64,000 bases of DNA from Gammaproteobacteria bacterium (GCA_021151625.1 JAGKWY010000025.1:1-64000); one strand, 5' to 3'; numbered from the stretch's first letter, positions 16,222 through 25,506 are shown. Notes: a model not told the origin generated them from the letters alone. Numbers and translations are program-made.

Positions 16222-16791
16222 ATGTTTGAATGGTCGCTCAATCCACGTGTTCAGTTCGCTGCAAGGCAAATGCGTCTTGGTGGCGTGGTTGCTTACCCTA
16301 CCGAGGCTGTCTGGGGGCTGGGGTGCAACCCTTATGACGAATTGGCAGTGATGCAGCTGCTGGCGCTTAAGGATCGCCCAGTCGAAAAAGGCGTGATTTT
16401 GCTGGCGGCCCACATTCGCATGTTTGAGCCACTGTTATCTCATTTGGATGATCTGCAGCGTCAGCGGTTGAAAAATTCCTGGCCTGGCCCCTATACCTGG
16501 CTGGTGCCCAATAATGGCCTGGTGCCACCCTGGATTACTGGCCGATTTCCCAGTGTGGCCCTGCGCGTGACTGATCATCCGGTTGCGGCTGGTTTGTCGC
16601 GCGCTTTTGGCGGGCCCATAGTTTCTACCTCCTGCAACCCGGCTGGTCAGGATCCTGCACGCAGCATTGATCAGGTGCGACGTTATTTCGGTAACCAGTT
16701 GGACGCCATCACCTCAGGGCAAGTAGGTGCGCGTGCCAGTCCTTCAGAAATTCGTGACCTGCTGACCGGCGAAATCGTTCGCCCCGGTTGA
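16222..16791 (+). CDS. tsaC: Threonylcarbamoyl-AMP synthase TsaC (YrdC family)
   Basis: Makes threonylcarbamoyl-AMP from threonine, bicarbonate and ATP for t6A37 modification of ANN-decoding tRNAs. The 189 residues match TsaC (short form, about 190) rather than the longer Sua5. Visible motifs: GGVVAYPTEAVWGLGCNP at the N-terminus, LKDRPVEKGVILLA (nucleotide-binding Lys/Arg) and STSCNPAGQDPA. The ATG at 16222 follows AAAGG; an in-frame GTG three codons earlier is less well placed. It lies between dprA and hemF as in pseudomonads. Confidence 0.95.
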   Translation: MFEWSLNPRVQFAARQMRLGGVVAYPTEAVWGLGCNPYDELAVMQLLALKDRPVEKGVILLAAHIRMFEPLLSHLDDLQRQRLKNSWPGPYTWLVPNNGLVPPWITGRFPSVALRVTDHPVAAGLSRAFGGPIVSTSCNPAGQDPARSIDQVRRYFGNQLDAITSGQVGARASPSEIRDLLTGEIVRPG

Positions 16792-16829
16792 TCTACCAGT
16801 TTGGTACTAACTTTTCCTCTTTGCGATAA

Positions 16830-16856
16830 GGCCGCGTAGAATAGCGGCCCTTTCTT
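16830..16856 (+). terminator. Weak hairpin between tsaC and hemF
   Basis: GGCCGC (16830-16835) pairs with GCGGCC (16844-16849) followed by CTTTCTT. The stem is short and the T-run interrupted, so termination may be partial. Confidence 0.4.
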
Positions 16857-16880
16857 CCTCCTCTGTCTAAGGACCATGCC

Positions 16881-17801
16881 ATGACACTTGTTTCCGGGCC
16901 GGATAAAGCCGCCGTCAAAGCTTATTTGCTGGATTTGCAGGATCGCATTTGCCAGGCACTGGCCGCTGAAGATGGTGGAGCCGGGTTTGTCGAAGACAGT
17001 TGGGTGCGTAGTGAGGGTGGCGGTGGTCGCTCACGCGTATTGACCAATGGCAAGGTGATTGAAAAAGGCGGGGTGAATTTCTCCCATGTGCATGGCACCC
17101 AGATGCCAGCCTCGGCCACAGCCCATCGCCCGGAGCTGGCCGGACGTTCCTTTGAGGCAATGGGTGTGTCGCTGGTCATTCATCCGCACAATCCTTACGT
17201 GCCCACCAGCCATGCCAATGTACGGTTTTTTATCGCCGAGAAAGAAGGTGCTGCGCCTGTGTGGTGGTTTGGTGGTGGCTATGACTTGACCCCCTACTAC
17301 GGCAACGAAGAGGATGTTGTTCATTGGCATCAGACTGCTAAAAATGCCTGTGATCCACTGGGTGAGCATCTCTATCCCAAATTTAAAAAATGGTGCGACG
17401 AATATTTTTTCCTGAAGCATCGCGGTGAGGCGCGCGGCGTGGGGGGATTATTTTTTGATGACTATAACGCAGAAAATTTCGACCACAGTTTTGCGCTTAT
17501 GCAAGCTGTGGGCGATAGCTACATTCCCGCCTATGTGCCAATTGTAAATGCGCGTAAAGCTGCTGCGTTTACGGAACGCGAGCGCGATTTCCAGCTCTAT
17601 CGTCGAGGCCGTTACGTGGAGTTCAATCTGGTGTATGACCGCGGCACTTTATTTGGTTTGCAAACCGGTGGTCGCACTGAATCCATTTTAATGTCGCTGC
17701 CGCCGCTGGTGCGGTGGGAATACAATTGGCAACCAGATGCAGGCAGTCCGGAGGCGGAGCTCTACGAAAAATTTTTACCGCACCGCGAATGGTTGAAATA
17801 G
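16881..17801 (+). CDS. hemF: Oxygen-dependent coproporphyrinogen III oxidase
   Basis: Converts coproporphyrinogen III to protoporphyrinogen IX with O2 in haem biosynthesis. The 306 residues match HemF. Recognisable blocks: FVEDSWVRSEGGGGRSRVL near 30-50, VSLVIHPHNPYVPTSHANVR, WWFGGGYDLTPYYG, RGVGGLFFDDYN, and RGRYVEFNLVYDRGT plus GRTESILMSLPP near the end. The His and Asp residues around HPHNP and GGYDLTP are conserved active-site positions. ATG with AAGGA upstream. Presence of HemF indicates aerobic metabolism. It precedes aroE as in pseudomonads. Confidence 0.97.
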   Translation: MTLVSGPDKAAVKAYLLDLQDRICQALAAEDGGAGFVEDSWVRSEGGGGRSRVLTNGKVIEKGGVNFSHVHGTQMPASATAHRPELAGRSFEAMGVSLVIHPHNPYVPTSHANVRFFIAEKEGAAPVWWFGGGYDLTPYYGNEEDVVHWHQTAKNACDPLGEHLYPKFKKWCDEYFFLKHRGEARGVGGLFFDDYNAENFDHSFALMQAVGDSYIPAYVPIVNARKAAAFTERERDFQLYRRGRYVEFNLVYDRGTLFGLQTGGRTESILMSLPPLVRWEYNWQPDAGSPEAELYEKFLPHREWLK

Positions 17802-17859
17802 TTCAAACGCAATAAATCAGTGCGATCATCGGCAATATTTTGATTTTTTTGGAATTCTC

Positions 17860-18690
17860 ATGACAGATTTATACGCGGTATTTGGCAACCCCATTAATCA
17901 CAGCAAATCGCCGGCGATTCATCGCCAGTTTGCCGAGCAAACCGGACAGGATATGCATTACACCAAGCAATTGGTTAATGAGGGTGAATTTGAGCAAGCG
18001 GTGCAGGATTTTTTTGCGCAGGGCGGCAAAGGGTTAAATATCACGGTGCCCTTCAAACTAAATGCATTTGATTTTGCGCAAAAACGCACTCCGCGCGCTG
18101 AGCGTGCTGGCGCAGTGAATACCCTGGCGCGCTTGAGTGATGGAACCATTCTGGGCGATAACACCGATGGCATAGGCATGATTCACGATATGCATAATCT
18201 GGGCTGGGAAATTCAGGGCAAGCGCGTATTAATTCTCGGTGCAGGTGGTGCGGTGCGCGGCATTTTGCAACCGTTGCTGGAGGAGAATCCTGCGCGTGTC
18301 ACTATTGCCAATCGCACTTTCAGCAAAGCCGAAGAGCTGGCTAAAAACTTCCTTGACCTCGGTGATATTCAGGCTAAATCGTTTGAGCAATTGCAGGGCG
18401 ATAGTTTTGACATAGTCATCAATGGCACTTCTGCCAGCTTGCAGGGAGAACTGCCTCCACTGCCAGATAATTTGCTCGCTGCTTCGGCCAGTTGTTACGA
18501 CATGATGTATGGTGCAGAGCCGACCATTTTTTTGCAGTGGGCTAAAAATCACGGCGCAGCCCAGCTTGCTGATGGTTTGGGAATGCTGATTGGCCAAGCG
18601 GCAGAAGCTTTTTATTTGTGGCGACAAATTCGCCCCGAAGTTGTGCCAGTGATTACCGCACTGCGTCGCCAAATTGCTGAGAAAAAATAA
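17860..18690 (+). CDS. aroE: Shikimate dehydrogenase
   Basis: NADPH-dependent reduction of 3-dehydroshikimate to shikimate in aromatic amino-acid biosynthesis. The 276 residues match AroE. Motifs: FGNPINHSKSPAIHRQFAEQ at the N-terminus (shikimate-binding Ser pair), NITVPFKLNAF with catalytic Lys, NTLARLSDGTILGDNTDGIG with catalytic Asp, NADP-binding GAGGAVRGIL, then ANRTFSKAEEL (NADPH-specific Asn-Arg-Thr). It follows hemF by about 60 nt, likely one operon. Confidence 0.97.
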   Translation: MTDLYAVFGNPINHSKSPAIHRQFAEQTGQDMHYTKQLVNEGEFEQAVQDFFAQGGKGLNITVPFKLNAFDFAQKRTPRAERAGAVNTLARLSDGTILGDNTDGIGMIHDMHNLGWEIQGKRVLILGAGGAVRGILQPLLEENPARVTIANRTFSKAEELAKNFLDLGDIQAKSFEQLQGDSFDIVINGTSASLQGELPPLPDNLLAASASCYDMMYGAEPTIFLQWAKNHGAAQLADGLGMLIGQAAEAFYLWRQIRPEVVPVITALRRQIAEKK

Positions 18691-18765
18691 AATCTCTGAT
18701 GCTCCTGTCGCGTGATTGGAGCATTTATTTCTGTTTTTTAACCCATTCGTTAAATTTTCGGCGCT

Positions 18766-19191
18766 ATGGTTTATCTATCGCTATTTTTAACCGCGCTTAT
18801 TGCCGCGACATTATTCCCTCTTTCATCCGAAGCATTATTAGCGACGCTGCTTTATCAGCACTACTCCCCGTTTTTATTATGGCTAACTGCAACGAGTGGC
18901 AATACTCTCGGTTCCTGTATCAATTGGTTTTTCGGTAAACAGTGTTTGCACTGGCAAGATAAAAAATGGTTCCCTGTTAAACCGGCACAATTGACTCGCG
19001 CACAGGCACAATTTCAACGCTATGGAATTGCTTCATTATTGTTTGCCTGGCTTCCTGTGGTTGGCGATCCACTGACTTTTTTTGCGGGTGTTATGCGCAT
19101 TCCTTTTTGGCAATTCCTTCTGTTGGTGGCAATCGGAAAATCGCTGCGCTATGCCCTGGTTGTTTGGCTCACGTTGATTGGTCTTGGTTAA
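18766..19191 (+). CDS. yqaA: YqaA family DedA-like (VTT domain) membrane protein
   Basis: A 141-residue inner-membrane protein of the SNARE-associated/DedA superfamily, short YqaA type. Features: hydrophobic N-terminus with PLSSEALLATLLY, the GNTLGSCINWFFGK motif typical of VTT domains, RYGIASLLFAWLPVVGDPLTFFAGVMRIPFW carrying the conserved Gly-Asp-Pro and Phe-Ala-Gly elements, and a C-terminal membrane helix. DedA proteins are thought to be lipid scramblases or flippases; YqaA itself is uncharacterised. It stands 75 nt after aroE. No Shine-Dalgarno sequence is evident, so the start is less certain. Confidence 0.85.
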   Translation: MVYLSLFLTALIAATLFPLSSEALLATLLYQHYSPFLLWLTATSGNTLGSCINWFFGKQCLHWQDKKWFPVKPAQLTRAQAQFQRYGIASLLFAWLPVVGDPLTFFAGVMRIPFWQFLLLVAIGKSLRYALVVWLTLIGLG

Positions 19192-19338
19192 TGTAAAGTC
19201 GTTATAGCAATGGATCTTTTTGTGAAGTTGTAAATGGTATCGATTGTTGTGGTTCCGTTAGCTGTATTTGATAGTACATATAAAGTACACTGTTTTGCAT
19301 CGGGAAAAGAGTATTAATCAGGAGTTGGTGTTCGCAAT

Positions 19339-20436
19339 ATGAATACAAATAATAATGTAAGCATTACAAGGTTTGTTGTACTTGTGTTGCTGGTAATTGC
19401 AATACCTGTTGCGTTTAGCCAGCTAGTTATTCGTTATGTGTACACTCAATGGTTGGAGCCACAATCGACAGCGGGAACTGTAATGATGGCTGCCTCAGCC
19501 ATCCAACAGCAATGGGATGCAAAGAAAAAAAATATCCTTATTATCGGTAATTCTCGTATTGGCGAAGGAGTTTCTGCAAAGCTGGCCAATAACACCATCA
19601 ATAATAATGAATACAACTTTGTTGTTCTTGGTCTCCCTGGTACTACACCTAGAGTTTGGTTTTATATACTGAATAATATTGACAAAAATGCGAGTAAATT
19701 TTTTGCTGTTTATTTGATGGCTGAAAATTATAGTGATACTGCCGAAGAGAATTACAACGATCGTGACATAGATACGTCTTATTTGGCAGCAATACTGACC
19801 CTGAATGATTTGTCGACGTATCCGGCCTCGTTTGATGATGAAAAAAAGTCAGCTGATGCTTACCATAATATTTTATTTCCAATTGCTCCTTTGCAGAAAG
19901 ACATAATGCAATTTCTGAGAAATCCGCATGCTCGAATCAATGAGGTGCAACTCTGGCGAAAGGACTATATGAAGTGGATTGCCGATTACAATGGTCGTTC
20001 GGAGCGATTGCCGGATTTGGACCAACTGGCGAATGCTCCTGTGGCTTTAGCTCAATTGGCAGATTGGCAAAGGCCGGGAATGGAATGGTATTTTCGTGCA
20101 GTGCCCAAGTGCAATCAGGAGTATTTGCACAGTTTTCGCTATAACTCCCGTTGGTTTGGTGCGATAAGTGAGCATTATTCAAGGAGCGCGGTACGTGTGG
20201 GGGTGTTTATGATTCCCCGGGGCCCTTATCACCACCAGCAAGGCTGTGAATCTAAATTAAAAGGTAGCCTTGCTGTATTGCAGCGCAAGGGACGCATTGA
20301 TCTTATTTCCAGCGATATTGCTACAGTCCTGGAGCGGCCAGAATATTTTTTCGACCACCTGCATATCAACGGTGCAGGGCGAAACCTATTTTCTAAAAAT
20401 TTGGCTGTTGCCATTGAAAATCAGTTGGAAGATTAA
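19339..20436 (+). CDS. Membrane-anchored SGNH-like protein paired with MBOAT
   Basis: A 365-residue protein with one N-terminal membrane helix (VVLVLLVIAIPVAFSQLVI) and an extracytoplasmic domain. NILIIGNSRIGEGVSAKL looks like an SGNH block I (GNSR in place of GDS), and DHLHINGAGRNLFSKNLA near the C-terminus provides the Asp-x-x-His dyad, so a DltD/AlgX-like hydrolase or acyltransferase is inferred. It ends five bases before the MBOAT gene. Such pairs O-acylate exported polysaccharides, the MBOAT passing acyl groups across the membrane and the SGNH partner attaching them. The target glycan is unknown; base composition is more AT-rich than the upstream housekeeping genes. Confidence 0.75.
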   Translation: MNTNNNVSITRFVVLVLLVIAIPVAFSQLVIRYVYTQWLEPQSTAGTVMMAASAIQQQWDAKKKNILIIGNSRIGEGVSAKLANNTINNNEYNFVVLGLPGTTPRVWFYILNNIDKNASKFFAVYLMAENYSDTAEENYNDRDIDTSYLAAILTLNDLSTYPASFDDEKKSADAYHNILFPIAPLQKDIMQFLRNPHARINEVQLWRKDYMKWIADYNGRSERLPDLDQLANAPVALAQLADWQRPGMEWYFRAVPKCNQEYLHSFRYNSRWFGAISEHYSRSAVRVGVFMIPRGPYHHQQGCESKLKGSLAVLQRKGRIDLISSDIATVLERPEYFFDHLHINGAGRNLFSKNLAVAIENQLED

Positions 20437-20441
20437 TCACG

Positions 20442-21839
20442 ATGCAATTTGATACATTTGGCTACTGGTTATTTTTCCTCATTGTTCTATTACTTTTTGC
20501 ATCCCAGCAACAGCGCAATGCTCGTATCATTTTGTTGGTGGCAAGTTATGTGTTTTATGCTTTTTGGGATGTGCATTTTCTATTGCTTCTGGGTGGTTCT
20601 ACCCTGGGTAACTTTTGCCTTGGGCGATTAATTGATGGCTCTGAAGGACGCCGGAAGCGCTTGTTCCTGATTGTCGCCATAGTAGCCAATCTGACGTTGT
20701 TAGGTTTTTTCAAATACTGCAATTTTTTCATTGATTCATTCAGTACGCTAATTGGGTTGGATGGACAATCATTGATGTTGAATATAGTTCTACCTGTGGG
20801 AATCAGCTTTTTTACATTTGAGGGAATTGCTTATGCAATGGATATCTATCGCAAAGATATTCGTGCAGAGCGTAGCTTGTTTAATTTTTCATTGTTTATT
20901 TCATTTTTCCCGCATCTGATAGCTGGTCCGATTATTCGTCCCCATGATTATTTTCCCCAGCTGGAGCAGCCTTGGCGTTTAACCCGGGTGAGTATCCAAT
21001 GGTCTGGCTATCAAATTATAAAAGGCTTATTTAAAAAACTGGTGTTGTCAGACTCAGTTGCAGTGTATGCCAATCAGTATTTTTCTGGTGATGGCAGTGT
21101 CAGTGTTTGGGCGGGCGTAATTGCATTCGGGCTGCAAATTTATTTTGATTTTTCCGGTTATACGGATATGGCGCGTGGTTGTGCGCGTCTGTTTGGTATT
21201 CAATTGCCTATTAATTTCGATCGTCCATATTTAGCTACTAATATCAGTAAATTTTGGCGTAAGTGGCATATTTCCCTGTCGTCCTGGTTGCGTGACTATT
21301 TATTTATCCCTCTGGGTGGTAGCCGGGTTACAGTCTGGAAAATCCATCGCAACCTTCTTATTGTGATGTTTTTGGGCGGCTTATGGCATGGTGCGAGTTG
21401 GGGGTTCGCTCTGTGGGGGATATGGCATGGATTGCTATTGAGTATTCACAAATTAAGCATTGATATGGTCAGTGAAAAAATAAAGCTATTTTTTACCAAC
21501 AGACTTGGATTGGCTATTGGCTGGCTGACAACTATTCTTTGTGTTTTTATAGGGTGGATACCTTTTAGGGCAACAAGTTTTGATCAGGCATTGCGTGTTA
21601 CTGGTGATTTTCTCTCTGTCTGGAACTTTAGATTGGAAAGCTTGCCAGCCGATATTTTTATTGTAATTGGTTTTTCTGTTGCCTACATGTGTGCTGATCG
21701 CCATAAAATCATTGATAAGTATTTGGAGCAGGGCATTTCCTGGAAGGCTTATGTTTTGAGCATAGGCCTGGTGTTGTGCTTGATTGATATTTTTATGGTG
21801 AGGAACGTCTCCATTCCTTTTATTTATTTTCAATTTTAG
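20442..21839 (+). CDS. MBOAT family O-acyltransferase (AlgI-like)
   Basis: A 465-residue multi-spanning inner-membrane acyltransferase. Family markers: LPVGISFFTFEGIAYAMDIYR, FFPHLIAGPIIRPHDYFPQL, YFDFSGYTDMARGCARLFG, FWRKWHISLSSWLRDYLFIPLGGSR, and the catalytic-His block GGLWHGASWGFALWGIWHG. It is expected to transfer acetyl groups from a cytoplasmic donor to an extracytoplasmic acceptor via the SGNH protein encoded just upstream. The 3' end overlaps the 3' end of the convergent LysR gene by 20 bp. A second, unrelated MBOAT system occurs at 43953-45353. Confidence 0.92.
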   Translation: MQFDTFGYWLFFLIVLLLFASQQQRNARIILLVASYVFYAFWDVHFLLLLGGSTLGNFCLGRLIDGSEGRRKRLFLIVAIVANLTLLGFFKYCNFFIDSFSTLIGLDGQSLMLNIVLPVGISFFTFEGIAYAMDIYRKDIRAERSLFNFSLFISFFPHLIAGPIIRPHDYFPQLEQPWRLTRVSIQWSGYQIIKGLFKKLVLSDSVAVYANQYFSGDGSVSVWAGVIAFGLQIYFDFSGYTDMARGCARLFGIQLPINFDRPYLATNISKFWRKWHISLSSWLRDYLFIPLGGSRVTVWKIHRNLLIVMFLGGLWHGASWGFALWGIWHGLLLSIHKLSIDMVSEKIKLFFTNRLGLAIGWLTTILCVFIGWIPFRATSFDQALRVTGDFLSVWNFRLESLPADIFIVIGFSVAYMCADRHKIIDKYLEQGISWKAYVLSIGLVLCLIDIFMVRNVSIPFIYFQF

Positions 21840-22746
21840 GGGGAGCATGCAATCGCGCAAACCAACTTGCTTCCTGGCACATGTTGATAAACCAATGCAG
21901 TGCCTTGCCTGAATTATTCTTTCGCCAGGCAATATAAAGCGGAATATTTGGGCGCGGGACTGCGCAATCTAAAATCACCAAGTCCCCATGCGCAACTTCA
22001 GTGTGAATTAAATGCTTCGGCAAAAAACCGACTCCAACGCCCATAACTTGCGCGTGAATTTTTGCAGCAACGTTGGGGACACGAATGATTTGCCGGCTCT
22101 CCAGTAAACCCGATGAGCGTCCCGGTGAGCTGATGGATGAATCGGCAATCACAATCGTTGGAAAGGCGGCGATAGCGGCGGCGTCCACAGGGCCATGGTG
22201 AAATCGCAGCGGATGTTCGCGCGCAACTGCAAATACAAATTCCACCTCCCCCATCAAGCGATATTCAAAAATACCTTTGGGTAAATCGCCGCTGGCGCCC
22301 AGTGCCAGGTCGCAGCGCTCCGCGATCAATGCATCCCAGGTGCCGCCCAGCACTTCTTCGCTAATGGTGATGGCTACACGCTTATCGAGTTGATTGAAGG
22401 CGTTGATTTGCTGCAGTAACGGCGCCAGTGGCAAGACTGTATCTACGGCGATGCGCAACTGGGTTTCCCAGCCCGATTCCAGCTGCTGTACCGCCTCTTC
22501 AATGGCGCTAGCCGCCTGCAAGAGTTGGCGGCCCTGTTCCAGCAACAAGCGTCCGGCGGTGGTTAGTTGGGCCTTCTGCTTGCTGCGATCAAACAAACTG
22601 ATGCCCAGGTCCGATTCCAGCTTCTGAACGGTGTAAGAAAGCGCCGAAGGTACCTTGAACAGGGCTTCTGCAGCGGCACCGAAACTGCCTTTGCGATCTA
22701 TGGCATCCAGTACCCGCAAGGCTTCCAGGGTGATTGCGTGATGCAT
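21820..22746 (-). CDS. LysR family transcriptional regulator
   Basis: A 308-residue regulator with an N-terminal winged helix-turn-helix (ALRVLDAIDRKGSFGAAAEALFKVPSALSYTVQKLESDLGISLFDR) and a C-terminal periplasmic-binding-like effector domain. The start MHHAITLEALRV at 22746 fits the family; a longer in-frame start (TTG at 22794) is less likely. The gene is divergent from doxX-pirin, the common arrangement in which a LysR protein controls these two genes, probably through the 175-bp shared intergenic region. Effector unknown. Confidence 0.92.
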   Translation of the reverse strand: MHHAITLEALRVLDAIDRKGSFGAAAEALFKVPSALSYTVQKLESDLGISLFDRSKQKAQLTTAGRLLLEQGRQLLQAASAIEEAVQQLESGWETQLRIAVDTVLPLAPLLQQINAFNQLDKRVAITISEEVLGGTWDALIAERCDLALGASGDLPKGIFEYRLMGEVEFVFAVAREHPLRFHHGPVDAAAIAAFPTIVIADSSISSPGRSSGLLESRQIIRVPNVAAKIHAQVMGVGVGFLPKHLIHTEVAHGDLVILDCAVPRPNIPLYIAWRKNNSGKALHWFINMCQEASWFARLHAPPKIENK

Positions 22747-22921
22747 GATGTGGGTGTTTTCCTTATATTCAAAAAATTTGAAGTAATAGCTCAAAATGTT
22801 CCGCTTTTTTATCGCCTATGACAAGCCTAATCTGGCAACAAGTGAGGCGAACAGCGAAATGCAGAGCGCCAAACCAGAACCCCTGACTTGTACACAGCAT
22901 TCAAATTTTTTGGAGATCATC

Positions 22922-23356
22922 ATGAGCGCAATTACTAAAGTACTGGCAACTAACAACAGCTTCTCGCAACTGGCCCTGCGTTTACCCCTGGGAATCATCT
23001 TTGCGGCCCACGGCGCGCAGAAATTGTTTGGCTGGTTTGGCGGCTACGGCCTGCAGGGCACCGGTCAGTGGATGGACTCTATCGGTCTTGGTCCAGGGGT
23101 GGTGATGGCGGCCCTGGCGGGTTCAGCAGAATTCTTCGGTGGCTTGTTCCTGATTCTCGGCTTGCTCACTCGCCCAACAGCGCTGGTATTGGCGGTGACC
23201 ATGGTAGTGGCGATCTTGTCGGTGCATATCAACAATGGCCTGTTTATGAGCAATAACGGCTATGAGTTTGGCCTGGCGTTATTGGCTGGTGCAGTATCGC
23301 TGCTGATTTCTGGCGGTGGCCGTGCAAGTGTGGATAGCCTGATTGCCAAACATTAA
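22922..23356 (+). CDS. DoxX family membrane protein
   Basis: A 144-residue four-helix membrane protein of the DoxX/SURF4-like family. Visible: LALRLPLGIIFAAHGAQKLFGWFGGYGLQGT (conserved HGxQKLFGxFGG), AGSAEFFGGLFLILGLLTRPTAL, and an N-in topology of four hydrophobic stretches. Some DoxX relatives take part in redox processes; the function of this type is unclear. ATG at 22922 with GGAG upstream, chosen over a longer in-frame extension. It lies 92 nt before the pirin gene and divergent from LysR. Confidence 0.9.
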   Translation: MSAITKVLATNNSFSQLALRLPLGIIFAAHGAQKLFGWFGGYGLQGTGQWMDSIGLGPGVVMAALAGSAEFFGGLFLILGLLTRPTALVLAVTMVVAILSVHINNGLFMSNNGYEFGLALLAGAVSLLISGGGRASVDSLIAKH

Positions 23357-23448
23357 GCACAGCAAGTAGCAGCAAAATATTTTCCAACAATTAATTGAAA
23401 TAATTCTGCGCGGAAATTGGTTCGCGCACTGAGCAACGGAGGTAGATC

Positions 23449-24141
23449 ATGATCAGTATCAGACGTAGCCATGAACGCGGTGGTGCCAACTTCGGTTGGC
23501 TGGATAGCAAACACACCTTTTCGTTTGGCAGTTATTACGATGAGCGTCACATGGGCTTTTCTGCGTTGCGCGTAATCAACGATGACCGCGTAACACCCGG
23601 TGCCGGTTTTGATACCCACGGTCACCGTGATATGGAAATCATCAGTTACGTACTTGACGGTGAAATCGCCCATAAAGACAGTGAAGGTAATGTGGCTACC
23701 TTGCCACCGGGTGAATTTCAGTTGATGTCAGCCGGTAGCGGTATTCGCCATAGCGAATTTAATCCATCGCGCAGCAAAGGCTTACACTTTTTGCAAATCT
23801 GGATTCAACCGAATGTATACGGCGAAGCACCTGGTTATCAGCAAAAAGATTTTGGTAGTAACCCGGGGTTAACCCTGGCAGTGAGCCCGGATGGTGAAGC
23901 GGGTAGCTTGGTGATCAAGCAGGACGCGCGCATTTATCAATTGTTGTTAGCGCCAAGCGAGACGGCACAACTGAACACCAACACCAGGCGTCACTATTAT
24001 GTGCATGTGATCGAGGGCGAATTAAAAATTGCCGGAGAATTAGTAAAGCCTGGTGATGGTGCAAAACTGGCAGACATTAGCGCATTGCAATTAAATGCGA
24101 CCAAACAACCGGTAAAAGCCCTGGTGTTTGATTTGCCCTAA
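23449..24141 (+). CDS. Pirin family cupin protein
   Basis: A 230-residue bicupin of the pirin family (YhhW-like). The N-terminal cupin keeps the metal-binding residues in THGHRDMEIISYVLDGEIAHKDSEGN and the FQLMSAGSGIRHSEFN block. The C-terminal cupin is degenerate, as in bacterial pirins of this length. Homologues include quercetin dioxygenase-like enzymes and redox-sensing proteins. It follows doxX in a likely two-gene operon and ends at a very strong terminator shared with the convergent FAH gene. Confidence 0.93.
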   Translation: MISIRRSHERGGANFGWLDSKHTFSFGSYYDERHMGFSALRVINDDRVTPGAGFDTHGHRDMEIISYVLDGEIAHKDSEGNVATLPPGEFQLMSAGSGIRHSEFNPSRSKGLHFLQIWIQPNVYGEAPGYQQKDFGSNPGLTLAVSPDGEAGSLVIKQDARIYQLLLAPSETAQLNTNTRRHYYVHVIEGELKIAGELVKPGDGAKLADISALQLNATKQPVKALVFDLP

Positions 24142-24173
24142 GCAGATGTAAGTTGTTGTACTAAAAACTTGCG

Positions 24174-24214
24174 CAATAAAAAACAGGTGAATAAGTTTCA
24201 CCTGTTTTTTATTG
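24174..24214. terminator. Bidirectional terminator, 18-bp perfect stem
   Basis: Left arm 24174-24191 and right arm 24197-24214 are perfect reverse complements around the loop TAAGT. The arms contain A6 and T6 tracts, so a T-run is produced on both strands. It separates the convergent pirin and FAH genes. Confidence 0.95.
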
Positions 24215-24227
24215 CAGAGTATTTTTT

Positions 24228-24908
24228 CTATTGAGCGTCCCCCACTACGTGCAGCGTTAGTGCTTGCGAAAAGCCTTCCAGGCTGGCTTCCAGGGTATCG
24301 CCAATGTTTACTGGTCCAACCCCGGCTGGTGTGCCGGTAAAAATCAAATCCCCTGCTTCCAGTTTTATATAGCGCGATACTTGCGCAATGAGCTCCGGAA
24401 TTGGCCATACCATATCGCGCCAGTTACCGCGTTGTACCTCGTTGCCGTTGCGAGTTAACACCAGGTCGCCGAACTGTTCCAGGTCTTGCAATGCTCCGCG
24501 TTGGATTGCCGTGCAGGGCGCTGAACCATCAAAGCCTTTGCCCAGTTCCCAGGGGCGACCCAGTTTTTTAGCTTCTTTTTGTAAATCGCGACAGGTCATA
24601 TCCAGACCCACTGCAAAACCAAAGACATGATTGGCTGCATCAGTGGCAGAAATTTTGTTTCCTGCTTTGCTAATCGCAACAACTAATTCAAGCTCATGTT
24701 CAACCTGTTGGGAAAAATCCGGGTAGTGAAAATTCTCGCCATTTTGCGCTAAAGCACTTTGCGGTTTAAAAAAGAAGAATGGCGGCTCGCGCTCCGGGTC
24801 ATGGCCCATTTCGCGTGCATGTTCGGCGTAGTTGCGGCCAATACAAATAATTTTATTAACCGAAAATGCTTCAGTGCTATCAATAACGGGCAACGAATAG
24901 TGCGGCAT
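24228..24908 (-). CDS. Fumarylacetoacetate hydrolase family protein
   Basis: A 226-residue FAH-domain protein of the YcgM/FAHD1 type (fumarylpyruvate hydrolase or acylpyruvase/oxaloacetate decarboxylase). Seen: KIICIGRNYAEHAREMG, FFFFKPQSALAQNG, the metal-binding HELELVVAISKAG, GFAVGLDMTCRDLQ, KGFDGSAPCT, and TGTPAGVGPVNIGDTLE near the end. Divalent metal ligands Glu/Glu/Asp appear intact. Substrate cannot be fixed from sequence. Separated by 52 nt from the gamma-carbonic anhydrase gene, same strand. Confidence 0.92.
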   Translation of the reverse strand: MPHYSLPVIDSTEAFSVNKIICIGRNYAEHAREMGHDPEREPPFFFFKPQSALAQNGENFHYPDFSQQVEHELELVVAISKAGNKISATDAANHVFGFAVGLDMTCRDLQKEAKKLGRPWELGKGFDGSAPCTAIQRGALQDLEQFGDLVLTRNGNEVQRGNWRDMVWPIPELIAQVSRYIKLEAGDLIFTGTPAGVGPVNIGDTLEASLEGFSQALTLHVVGDAQ

Positions 24909-24960
24909 AAAAATCCTTTATAAAAATAACAATAAATGATTAATCGAGGCTGGAAATTTC

Positions 24961-25506
24961 TTACGTAGATTTTTCCTCCGCAAGATAGGAGTTTTTCAAT
25001 TTCACATAATTATTGGCGGAATAGGTAAAAAAACTGCGCTCGGAATCTTTGAGCGGGCGGATTTGTTTTACCGGTGTACCCATGTACATAAAGCCGGACT
25101 CAAGTCGCTTGCCCGGCGGTACCAACGAGCCTGCGCCTATCACTACTTCATCCTCCACAACGGCGCCGTCCAGAATGGTTGAGCCAATTCCAATCAGCAC
25201 GCGATTGCCAATGGTGCATCCGTGCAGGCATACCGAATGGCCCACGGTCACATCATCGCCCACCGTGAGTGGGTGGCCGGCGGGGTTGTAACTGCTGGCG
25301 TGGGTGATGTGCAGTACCGAGCCATCCTGCACGCTGGTGCGTGCGCCTATGCGAATGCGGTGCATATCGCCGCGAATCACTACGCAGGGCCATACCGAAG
25401 CATCCTCACCCAACTCCACATCGCCAATCACCACGGCCGATTCATCTACAAAAACCCGTTCGCCCAAACGCGGTGTATGACCTTGGAAACTTCTTATTGC
25501 GCCCAT
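24961..25506 (-). CDS. Gamma-class carbonic anhydrase-like protein (YrdA type)
   Basis: A 181-residue left-handed beta-helix protein with hexapeptide repeats. Zinc-ligand histidines are visible in RGDMHRIRIG-type and VGHSVCLHGCTIGNRVLIG blocks (HxxxxH spacing of gamma-carbonic anhydrases). Start MGAIRSFQGHTP at 25506 with GAGGAATT upstream; a longer in-frame start is rejected. The gene is divergent from prlC. In pseudomonads it neighbours prlC too. Catalytic activity in YrdA relatives is uncertain. Confidence 0.92.
   Translation of the reverse strand: MGAIRSFQGHTPRLGERVFVDESAVVIGDVELGEDASVWPCVVIRGDMHRIRIGARTSVQDGSVLHITHASSYNPAGHPLTVGDDVTVGHSVCLHGCTIGNRVLIGIGSTILDGAVVEDEVVIGAGSLVPPGKRLESGFMYMGTPVKQIRPLKDSERSFFTYSANNYVKLKNSYLAEEKST

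Noticed and set aside
22796..22921. Upstream extension of DoxX (MFRFFIAYDK...)
   Set aside because: No conservation expected, no ribosome site, and it runs through the LysR/DoxX promoter region; ATG at 22922 has GGAG.
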